Below are positions 55,517 to 64,000 of a DNA stretch of 64,000 nt, piece by piece. The stretch is from contig OU342635.1 of assembly GCA_910589415.1 (NCBI GenBank), positions 15,128,001-15,192,000 of the forward strand, given 5' to 3'. The position numbers and the translations under genes are program-made. Source of the stretch: Malachius bipustulatus (Eukaryota > Arthropoda > Insecta > Coleoptera > Melyridae). The notes beneath the pieces were generated by a model. It had not been told where the DNA came from, searched no databases, and saw only the letters and a list, made by a program, of their open reading frames with translations. How positions within the stretch are numbered: the stretch's first letter is position 1; each line of letters starts with the position of its first letter.

Positions 55517-57949
55517 CGTATTAAAACCTGTAGACTTTGTAACTAAAAATTTAGATTTATTACTTTAGAAATATTTTTGTATCTGTATCATTTATCACAC
55601 AGTTCTTAGCTGTATTTTACAGTGCGTGTTTTGTGCAACAGATTCATTATTGATTTTGAAAGGTTCGCGGCTTCAATTTATCGGTTTTGCAAATGTGTAA
55701 ATTTAACAGACGATTGCTCTAGATGAATTTATTGTGTGTATCAGATTTACGTGACTTTATCAGATGGATAAAGGTCCCGTTTCTCGTTCCTTTTGTAAAT
55801 AGATGAGGGTTGATCGTGTTTTATTTTCATAAAGTTTTCACCAATGATTCATACATTTTTTTTTATTTCTACCAATAGATAGTTCCCCAGTTCAAGGAAA
55901 ACTGCCATTCCTTTAGAAAAGATTGATGCAAGTGAGCTGTAAGCATTTTACTGAACTAGGTAATAGAGTTTTAGTATTTCTAGAATTTTGATATTTCTAG
56001 AAGAAGTTAGTGAATTTATTTATGGCAGATTTAACATGCGGATTTATAAATTTAACTATTTTTCTAGTAAATACGAATGATGTAAAATAATTTCAGTTTA
56101 ATGAAGGTAATATTTTGAAAAAAACAAACATGTTAATAAAAGTTTTGAGTGCTGCAAGAAATACAGACCACACCCTTCAAAGCTTTTTTAGGATAATCTT
56201 CAGACAGAGTTATCCATAACGTTGGTAACTTTCAAATTGTAAAATATCCATCATCTCTGGTGATAACATTAGCAATAGCCAGAAACTGTTTAGTTTTTCC
56301 TAACACATATGTATCTTCAAGAATGATTACTGAGAAGAAGATACCTTAAACTCTTAAACCAAACAATTGTTTGCTTCCCCAGTATAATAATAAAAAAGGT
56401 AATCCTTAACCTTGAAATTTCGTCGTGCATTGCTAGTGTCCCGTTATCCACCCACATCTCTGAAATAATTTTTAATGTCTCGACAAAATTGATATAGCAT
56501 TCAGTTTTGATATTCTTTGGCCACTTAGTGAAACATTAACTGCTGAAGTGAAAAATTCCAAATTTTAAAGTCCCAGGAAGATGCAGATGAATGATCATTG
56601 CCCATTCCTCGTTTTCTTACAGAAAGAACAAGAGCTTGTTCTATTGAATGAATCTTATGGAGTTTACACGTGATTGAAATAATTGACTAACAATTAGATT
56701 CGTGATCGAATACTGCCTTTACCTAATTTATTTTAGATATACCGAGTTTTATTATTATTGCGAGTTTGGTAAATATTTTGGGCTCATAAAATGTTGCCAA
56801 TAATGATTATCAATCAATTAATACAAGTTTGGTTTATTTGTATATAATTAAGAATAAAATTGTTTTCTTCATTATTTGATCACGAACAAGAGCTTTAAAA
56901 TGTAAATTATTCGGTTTGCTTGATGCTAGACTTAATGGGATCATTTTCGACTTTGTATTATATTAGTGTGTGTGTCCTGTTAGATGTTGTAAGAGAGTTC
57001 ACATTTGCAGAACGCGTACTCATTGAAGCACGCGCGCAAAACACCGTACTGTTCTTTAACATGCTGAATCCCAAATTTGATGCAGTGTTCCAGAAATTAG
57101 ACATTTCACTTCTCATTTCAAAAGTAGATTCTTCTGATTAGATAGAACTAAGCGAATTGTTGATAAGATGTGTGATTTTCAAGATCCCAAGGACTCTGCT
57201 GTGATGATCTACTTATAAAATCTAATTATTTCAGATCTTCTTCCTGAATAAAAATTCACAAAATAGTTATTAGCAGATATATACACCTAACAAATAAATA
57301 ATGTAACCCAAAGAACTAATAATTACAGATTTTTATGGCCAATATTAAAATGGACAAATTTGATTATTGTTATGTTCTTTTTATCACATTAGATGCCTAA
57401 TTATAACCCTGGGATCAAAATGCTCTGCGAAGTAAAGAGACGTGTGGAGAAGTTATTTTTCATATTAAATCATTAAAAATGTAACTTATTGCCTAATAGT
57501 AATCTTTATTGCCGTAGAGATAATAGGTATACAGTAAGCGGGCAAGGGAAGAAAACAGTACAATATGATTATAATAATTGTACTCAAGTACAATACACAC
57601 ACATCTTAGGTATCACATAGAAAGAAATAAACAATATTTTACCTGACCCCAAAATAATGGAATTATTGGGTTGCTCTCATAAGGGGGGCAACTGGCAAGT
57701 GATATACTACCATGTTCCAGGGTGGTCTATCTACCTACAGCATTTCAAGCATTGTTTCTTTATGGGCAATGCTTTATCTTCCGGGGGTCAGAAATAGATT
57801 TTTGCGACCAAAACCTAATTTCCTATAATTGAAAATCTGATCTTCACCTGTATTAATATTCCATCCACACAACATGAATGAAAAAAACAGTCATATTGAA
57901 TTTATTATTTAAAAAAAAATGTATAAGTTACTTGGGTTTTTTGAGACTC
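55517..57949 (+). other. XPO1 3'UTR and intergenic sequence
   Basis: The 3'UTR of XPO1 begins at 55517. A candidate polyadenylation hexamer AATAAA lies at 56135-56140, and several AT-rich alternatives lie further on. Frames of 73 codons or fewer (such as 56920-57141) are not recognised. Confidence 0.5.
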
Positions 57950-58097
57950 ATGCCGTATTCACAAAGCGTTCCTACTCAGGAATAGCTATAGAAACTAATT
58001 AAATAAATTGGATGGATTTATATGCATTAAAATGAAATGGATGTATGTATATGATTATGTAATTATTTAGGAAATTATTGTTTATGAATACGGGCTA
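57950..58097. mobile_element. Second copy of the GCCCGTATTCAC MITE
   Basis: The right end ATGTAATTATTTAGGAAATT plus a TTGTTTATGAATACGGGC block matches the right end of the element at 36688-36839. The left end GCCGTATTCACAAAGCGTTC matches its tip and then diverges. Confidence 0.65.
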
Positions 58098-59779
58098 AGC
58101 GTGTTAAGCCTTCCAAGAGGTCGAGTGAAACCCTACAACCCTACTGTATTTGGCATTTTTTGAAATATTTAAAAGGAAAAGGTTTATAACGGGCTAACCC
58201 ACTATGTTATAGCAACTGACTGTTTATTCTTATACTGTGATAAACTTAGAAGGGCTGCAGGTTTGCCAGTGTGAAGCAGTTATAAGTTAAGCTCAGGAGA
58301 ATGATTTCACTTGTTGATTTATATAAAAAGTTTAATTACTGTGATGCACTACAGTAGTAGATATTTATGCGGTATTCATTATTATTCATATTCATTAGAT
58401 AGCGGCACATTTGTTGATAATATGGTAAATGCACCATTTTTTGCACCTTGTAGTGGTATTTTGATCCCAGACGATAGGTAAGAGGTAATCCTCATCAGTT
58501 TCTGTATTCTATATTATAATAATTCATACTTTCATAATGAAGGCAAGGACGCAAAGTTAATATTTTTTCATTATAAAAATGTAAACAACTATGTAATATT
58601 ATTGTATGTGTCGTATGATATTTGACTGAATTTTTAAAAGTAAAACTTATTTTCTCAATTTATTCCTGAACAGATAATTTTATTGTTAATAGTGAAGTGG
58701 TACCAGAATGTGCATATTTTATCCCAATTATTGACACTCAGTAGGTATGTTTCTCAGGAGCAAAATGGCATTTTTTTATTTGTAGTAGGTAGTTGCTGTC
58801 CAAATAATAATTGTTGTGGGGAATCTGCCTTTGGAAGTGTTTTACTTTTGGAACACTCGTATACGTAATATTTTGGATGAGTGAGATGAGAATTTCGGAA
58901 TGCATGATTGATTGTTGTTAAAATATTGATAATAAGATATGTTAGTTAAGTTTGTATTTTGAATTCGGTTGTTTTTTATCAAATAAACTTTAAGATCAAA
59001 AATGCTACATCACTGTTTAGTCAGGAAAACAATGTGAAAATTAGTACTTACTCCTTAATTTGGTGTTTTTGTCTTAAAACAAGAAATAAAATTTGTACAT
59101 TTTTATAATAAAATAGATTTTAAAGGCCATAGAAAAGTTTAATTTTCCGTTATAAATTAAACTGTTGAAAATTTTACGTCTGCATTTTTTTAATATAAAT
59201 AAGTACTCTTTTTAGGGATGTGGTGATATGCTACTCAAAAGGTAGGTGGCATAGCAGCTTCGTTCTGTTTTTCTTCTTTTTTTTACTGATTATTTACATA
59301 GTTATTATTTTCCAGCAATTTTTATTATTAGTTGCTGTTTTGGAACAAATCCTTTCAGCATTGCTTTGTGAAAATACCTAAGTATATGGCATTGCACTAT
59401 GAAGAAATTTCCTTCAAGTACAATGGTTGGATCTGTAGTTGTAGGTGTTAATAACTTTTTGTGATCATAATTTGAATAATAAAATCTTAAAACATATTTA
59501 TATAAAGTTTAATTTCCCGGTGATCAAATTGTCACAATCCCCAATATTTACATCTAAAATTGATGAAACATACGCTTGGAAAAGGGGGGATGAAGGGAAT
59601 AGCTCCCTTCAAGGCTTCTCTCTTGATTTTTTTTTGCCCTTATATAAAGTTGAACAGTTGAGTTATTATTTAAGGCACTCCTTTGACAGGTTTATTTGGT
59701 CCGCATGCATGTTAATTGTTTGTCAATAGTTATTTGCGGTTAAAGTGGTGGTAAGTGAACTATCTGAGGTGGTCATTAA
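58098..59779. other. Intergenic between XPO1 and INTS8
   Basis: AT-rich. The longest frame (94 codons, 59445-59729) is not recognised and carries no motif. Confidence 0.4.
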
Positions 59780-60248
59780 CAGTGGCGAATTTCCGATTAG
59801 GCTAGGTAGGCTATAGCCTACGGCGACAAATTTTCGAGTGCTGGGAAATTGCGTGACCTTGGATATTGAAAAAAAATTTCCCTTCAGTGCTTTGTCGAGA
59901 GGGAAAAACCGTTCCGAACCCTTTCGAAACCCCGCTTCGCCTTTGAATTCATATTCTTTTTGAAGCCCACAAGAACACGGCCTGATTTACTCAGTCAAAT
60001 CAGGCGCTAGAGCCTAGAGCACAAGGACTGAGGGGGCGCTGAGCTTGCCTTTACAAGCAACATCACTTATTTAAAGAATGAAAATTAAAAATTTTGTCAT
60101 TTTGCGATCTTTTCATCACTTTTTTTGCAAATAATTCTAAAAATTTCCCGAGGGAGGACCCCCGGACCCTATGCGAAAGGGGTTAAATACTAACATAGGC
60201 GGCGATTTGATTCAGCCTATAGGTGGCACATTTGTTAATCCGCCTCTG
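59780..60248. mobile_element. hAT-like non-autonomous element with perfect 8-bp target duplication
   Basis: The 469-bp element starts CAGTGGCGAAT and ends ATTAATCCGCC-type TCTG (complement CAGAGGCGGATTAAC). It is flanked by GTCATTAA at 59772-59779 and 60249-60256. An 8-bp duplication and CAGTGGCG ends are hAT features. GCCTA/TAGGC blocks lie just inside each end. There is no transposase frame; the interior is GC-richer than its surroundings. Confidence 0.85.
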
Positions 60249-60735
60249 GTCATTAAAGTCACTTAAGATAAAAAAAGAATTTACCAACACAGAATGTTTT
60301 TCTAACTAACTACCACAACTACAAACCACAAAATGAAATAAAAATAATTTACGTTTATTGATGACATTTTAAACTATGAATTTATAATCTGGCATTGCTA
60401 GGTCTGCCTTCATTTTCATAATTTTGATAACTTGGTATTGTTGCCCTTACACTATAAAAAAATGAATAACATAAATCATATAAAATAAATTATTATTATA
60501 CATATAGGTAGATGTGCACTTTCAGTATTTTATTTGCTAGTCAGCTAGCCCATTACTTTTGGAAAGCTATCCAGCATACTTTAACTGAGGTGAGTTCTAA
60601 CTAGATTTAGATTTATTTAAACAGAGGGAGAAAGGGGAAGGGAGGAGTTTGAACATGGATACTTTAACTTGTTCACCACCCTGTGTTCAGTAAATAAAAA
60701 AACTATAAAACGTACATTAAATTATAAATTTATAT
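60249..60735 (-). other. INTS8 3'UTR region
   Basis: Downstream of INTS8 on the - strand. A possible polyadenylation hexamer (TTTATT as read on +) lies at 60612-60617, about 120 nt past the stop. Confidence 0.45.
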
Positions 60736-63618
60736 TCACTGAAACAGATACTGTTTACAAAGAGCTCTTAAAAACAAATTTTTCCTTAAACTTCTAGCCT
60801 CTTGTTGAATTTCCTCGTTATTACTCGAATTGAGTTCCAACAAACCGATCACCTCGATCGCCTTTTTCCTCCTCTGGAACTCTCCCTTTTTATTATGAAC
60901 GTGAATCAGAAATTCCAGTATATTTGTATCCCAGAAGCAATGGTAATAGGAATCGACGGCATCGTTTGAAGACTTCTGATCTCCCAAGATTCTGAAAGCG
61001 AGGGCGTAGTCCGGCTCTTGCAGAAACTGACACAGTATGGCCGCTTGAGTGTGACAGCCCAGCGAGGAGCAGCATTTAATCATTCTTCGAAACACGTGGT
61101 CATCGTTTCTGACCACGTTGTCGAAATAATCATTGCAAATGACTAGGGATTTTAAATAATAATTCATTGCGACTCTGTAATGACCGTTTGCAAAATTAAT
61201 ATCGCTTGCCAGTCTCAGCCAGGATATATTCGTAGGATAGTAAGTCAACGCTTGCGACACCATTTGCCACAGCGTTTCTAATACCATTTTTACATTATAC
61301 GAACTGGCATTACTCACAACACTCGGCCAAAGCATGATAGTATCGAGTTGAAGTTCCTGATTTGGCTCGTCTTTTACAATATTATAAAGCCTCGTCAGGA
61401 GAGAAATAATAACAGTTAAAGTAACAGAGTCTCTGAGTTTCGTAAATATACTCATAATATTATTCTTCAAGTTAATTATTTGGTTGTCTTGATATAAGAA
61501 AGTTCCAGTGTTGGATCTCTTCGATGTGGGTGATATAAATACTGACAATACTAAATCCCAGATAGTTTTCGGAAGTTTCTTATTGCCTTTCGGCTTCACT
61601 AAATCTTGACATGCCAAAGCGATAGCGGACGATATTTCAATATAATTCCACCTCTTCTCGAGGTTAATTAAAAATTCCCATCGTCCCAAATTCAGCAGAC
61701 AAATCACGCACTGTTCGGTTATTTCGGTTCTCGGTAGAACCGATTCGGACGTTTGCAGGCAAGCCTCGCATGCGCTCGCCAACGCATTTTTGTCAATCGA
61801 ACTCTTCGGCCAGTCTTCAATATGCTGAGTTATTTGCACTAATAAAAGCTCCCAACTAACGAGGCGAGTAAGTTTTGAAGCACTACCCGCCTGTAATTCC
61901 TTATCGAGGATTATCAATAGCTCCAAAGATGAATTCCAGCTTTTATTCAACATCTGTTCTTTCGCTTTAGCCAGCATCACGAAAGCAAACTCTTGCAGAA
62001 ATCCCCTAGGAAGAGATTTCAATACACTCTGTAAGGGTATAGGTAGCTCCCATTTGGGGTTCACTTTCCAAACTGACGATAGATTTGAGACCATCTTGCT
62101 TACTAATTCTTTTATTAACGGATAGTCATAAGTGCCGATAAGACTTTTCTCTAATTGCCGAAGTTCCAATTTCGGCTTCTTCTTTTTATCCAAATCGTAA
62201 ATGTTCCAGTTTGTTTTATTTAAACAAGCCGGAATTGCAAGTGGTGAAGGGCTGTGTTTTTCAATATAGGCTTTATCGGCGTTGGAAAAAATATTCATTA
62301 GGACATCGTTACCTTTTATGGTGGAATATAAATTCGGGACTTCGTTCCTGAGGATCAGTTCTAGGAAAAATTCTTTCAGCTGCTGTTTATCTTTGTCGGA
62401 AAAACCTTTCCAAGTCGCTTGAATGGCCCACATAAAGTTATGGAAGTTGCTCAATGAAAAGTTTGAGTAGTGGTGTCCAGATTTTTTATCCAGAATTATT
62501 CGTACTCCATTGAGGGCTCTCACTTTATACAAGAAATCCCTTGCAACCGTAAACTTTTCGCTTGACAACGCTCCTTGAATGTCTAATTCTAGAACAATTC
62601 TCTGAGTTAAAGGAATTTCTCGTGATATATTGTCTTGCTGTAAAATCGATATCAATCCAACGTACTGATTGCAGATGCTGTTATTCAATTGTTCCAGTAA
62701 GTCTCCTTTCTGTTCCTCTGGATCACTGCAAGTTTTAAGATAAACTTCCAATAGGTCAAGATTAACATCAATGAATTCATTATTTTCTTTCATATTTTTA
62801 GAGCAGCTCTTGCAATCTATGAAGTGTTTTTTAGCCAGGTCATAACTCTCTTTAAAAAAGAAAAAGGTACCCAAATCGTAATTAATTTGAGCTTGCAATT
62901 CATCTTTTGTGATTTTCACCGACTTGGTCCAGTCGAAATCGGTCGTATCATCTTGTTCGGTAGGAATTCTTATACAGTCAAAAGTTAATATACTCGGAAC
63001 GATTTCCCATTTGAGAGCATCCATCAAGAAATTGACGGTTTTTTGAACATTTTCTGGGGTGCATATTAAATTCTCATCGACCGGATAGGCTTCATAAGTT
63101 CTCTGTTGAAAGTTTGAAGTTATTTTATGCACTGTGAGGTTCAGCATCCATCTGTGATAAATTAACAAAGCAAATAGATAGGACTGGCTGAGAGATGAGA
63201 TTTCTTCTTCCTCGACGTTGGGAATCTCGACCGACTTCTTCTCGTTGGTAAAGTACAGCAGGTCTTGCAATAAGCTAATTTGCGTTTTCAGCGGTAACGT
63301 TCTGACCTGTTCGATGTTCCATTTTATGAAAGCGGCTACTTTCAGCGACAAGAACTTCAGCGCAATGTTCTTGGCGGGTTGTCTAACTTCGTGGTCCTGT
63401 TTGCTTTCAGCATTCGCCTCGGTGTCACAGTCGGGACGATTTCGAAGAGTTTCGACGACGGCGTTCGAGAACAGTATGATTAATTCGATGGGTGACGGAT
63501 CTGAAGTCGGTTTCTGCAGATGATTCAGTAACAAGTCTTGGTTTAGGAGAAATTCAAACCAAAGAACCGTATCAGGCGAAATCGGCACCGAGCCTGGTCT
63601 TAGAAGATCTACATCCAT
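60736..63618 (-). CDS. INTS8: Integrator complex subunit 8, single exon
   Basis: A single open frame of 960 codons (human INTS8 995). INTS8 is a helical-repeat (TPR-like) scaffold subunit of Integrator, the nuclear complex that cleaves snRNA 3' ends and attenuates Pol II. In the family it links the PP2A phosphatase module to the rest of the complex. Matches to the family run the full length: WFEFLLNQDLLLNHLQKP near the N-terminus (about residues 25-42), LALKVAA-like LSLKVAAFIKW near 90, NPKWELP in the middle, and the best-kept C-terminal block RRMIKCCSSLGCHTQAAILCQFL, here quoted as RRMIKCCSSLGC and AILCQFL, followed by DSYYHCFWDTNILEFL. The start ATG at 63616-63618 gives the family-like N-terminus. 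No introns interrupt it, unlike the other host genes here. It lies tail-to-tail with XPO1. Confidence 0.96.
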   Translation of the reverse strand: MDVDLLRPGSVPISPDTVLWFEFLLNQDLLLNHLQKPTSDPSPIELIILFSNAVVETLRNRPDCDTEANAESKQDHEVRQPAKNIALKFLSLKVAAFIKWNIEQVRTLPLKTQISLLQDLLYFTNEKKSVEIPNVEEEEISSLSQSYLFALLIYHRWMLNLTVHKITSNFQQRTYEAYPVDENLICTPENVQKTVNFLMDALKWEIVPSILTFDCIRIPTEQDDTTDFDWTKSVKITKDELQAQINYDLGTFFFFKESYDLAKKHFIDCKSCSKNMKENNEFIDVNLDLLEVYLKTCSDPEEQKGDLLEQLNNSICNQYVGLISILQQDNISREIPLTQRIVLELDIQGALSSEKFTVARDFLYKVRALNGVRIILDKKSGHHYSNFSLSNFHNFMWAIQATWKGFSDKDKQQLKEFFLELILRNEVPNLYSTIKGNDVLMNIFSNADKAYIEKHSPSPLAIPACLNKTNWNIYDLDKKKKPKLELRQLEKSLIGTYDYPLIKELVSKMVSNLSSVWKVNPKWELPIPLQSVLKSLPRGFLQEFAFVMLAKAKEQMLNKSWNSSLELLIILDKELQAGSASKLTRLVSWELLLVQITQHIEDWPKSSIDKNALASACEACLQTSESVLPRTEITEQCVICLLNLGRWEFLINLEKRWNYIEISSAIALACQDLVKPKGNKKLPKTIWDLVLSVFISPTSKRSNTGTFLYQDNQIINLKNNIMSIFTKLRDSVTLTVIISLLTRLYNIVKDEPNQELQLDTIMLWPSVVSNASSYNVKMVLETLWQMVSQALTYYPTNISWLRLASDINFANGHYRVAMNYYLKSLVICNDYFDNVVRNDDHVFRRMIKCCSSLGCHTQAAILCQFLQEPDYALAFRILGDQKSSNDAVDSYYHCFWDTNILEFLIHVHNKKGEFQRRKKAIEVIGLLELNSSNNEEIQQEARSLRKNLFLRALCKQYLFQ

Positions 63619-64000
63619 CTTATTCCTTAATAATTAAAAAATATTTTTTACATCAGGCCACAATTCTAACAAAAAATATTTAAAGCCATCAATTATTCAT
63701 GATTTTACATTATGTTTTATTAGGGACTTTTCAATATCACGTTATTATTATTTATAAAAACTGTTAGGTAAATTATAAAGTAAACAAAACCATAACCAAC
63801 AAAACATCAACCTGGTTTGGTACTTCTTCGTTTCTTTAATGGCAATGGCCTTCGCACACTCGTGCATTTGGATATCCCAGCTTGGTTTGGTAGCGGTACT
63901 CGGTCGGTACTGTCGTGCACTTGTGCTTGTATTCTTTGTAACTTGTAACTTCCCTTACAAGTTACAACAGCATAAAATAACAGCAGGAGCGCGTTCATTC
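63619..64000 (-). other. INTS8 upstream region
   Basis: Contains the INTS8 promoter and 5'UTR. The last 170 bp, rich in TTGGTTTGGTA/GGTACTCGGTCGG motifs, is GC-richer and may mark a divergent promoter or the start of another element. No supported coding frame is seen. Confidence 0.35.

Noticed and set aside
60893..61075. - strand 60-codon frame and the + strand frame at 63218-63523 inside INTS8
   Set aside because: Both are shadow frames of the intact INTS8 reading frame.
1..64000. CRISPR arrays, bacterial operons, toxin or defence systems
   Set aside because: No regularly spaced direct repeats with unique spacers and no prokaryotic gene arrangement; the gene structures are eukaryotic throughout.

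Overview
The window is nuclear DNA from an animal, almost certainly an insect. It carries five conserved, mostly intron-bearing housekeeping genes in an AT-rich background crowded with DNA transposons, foldback elements, non-LTR fragments, a tRNA-derived SINE and one very large LTR retrotransposon. Frequent GGTACCTACCTA-type stretches and many small inverted-repeat elements ending in ACCCTGTATA suggest a beetle or hemipteran, but no marker here decides the order. Gene names rest on protein families known to me; no search was run.

Layout. 1-10.6 kb: no convincing gene; foldback and terminal-inverted-repeat elements, including a three-part nested palindrome (1865-3867), a 1-kb palindrome (8070-9119) and a TTAA-flanked element (9562-10009). 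10.67-13.6 kb: phosphoglucomutase/phosphopentomutase 2 (PGM2), + strand, eight coding exons. 15.2-29.4 kb: a complete 14.2-kb Ty3/gypsy retrotransposon on the - strand with 2,735-bp LTRs, TG...CA ends, a 4-bp TATT target duplication, gag, pol with one frameshift, and about 3.2 kb of noncoding sequence behind pol. 31.3-31.6 kb: SINE. 32.2-35.8 kb: glycolipid transfer protein (GLTP), + strand, four exons, with broken non-LTR sequence in intron 2. 36.0-38.6 kb: ciliary TMEM17, - strand, four exons, tail-to-tail with GLTP so closely that the predicted 3' ends overlap; its intron 1 holds a Harbinger element lying in a non-LTR fragment. 39.5-47.7 kb: DNA-transposon graveyard (TA-flanked element, internally deleted pogo/Tigger, TTAA element, non-LTR 3' end, deleted mariner relic). 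48.0-55.5 kb: exportin-1 (XPO1/CRM1), + strand, five coding exons; its introns carry a GGTGGTAAAA-studded element, a nested foldback and a Tc1-type transposase relic. 55.5-60.7 kb: XPO1 3'UTR and intergenic sequence with a hAT-like element that keeps a perfect 8-bp target duplication. 60.7-63.6 kb: Integrator subunit 8 (INTS8), - strand, a single 960-codon exon.

The five host genes act in unrelated processes: sugar-phosphate metabolism, glycolipid transfer, the ciliary transition zone, nuclear export, and snRNA processing with Pol II attenuation. They do not form a pathway. I found no CRISPR array, operon or bacterial-type system. The more unusual content is in the mobile elements: the giant-LTR retrotransposon, and sets of elements that share ends but differ in how much interior they have lost.
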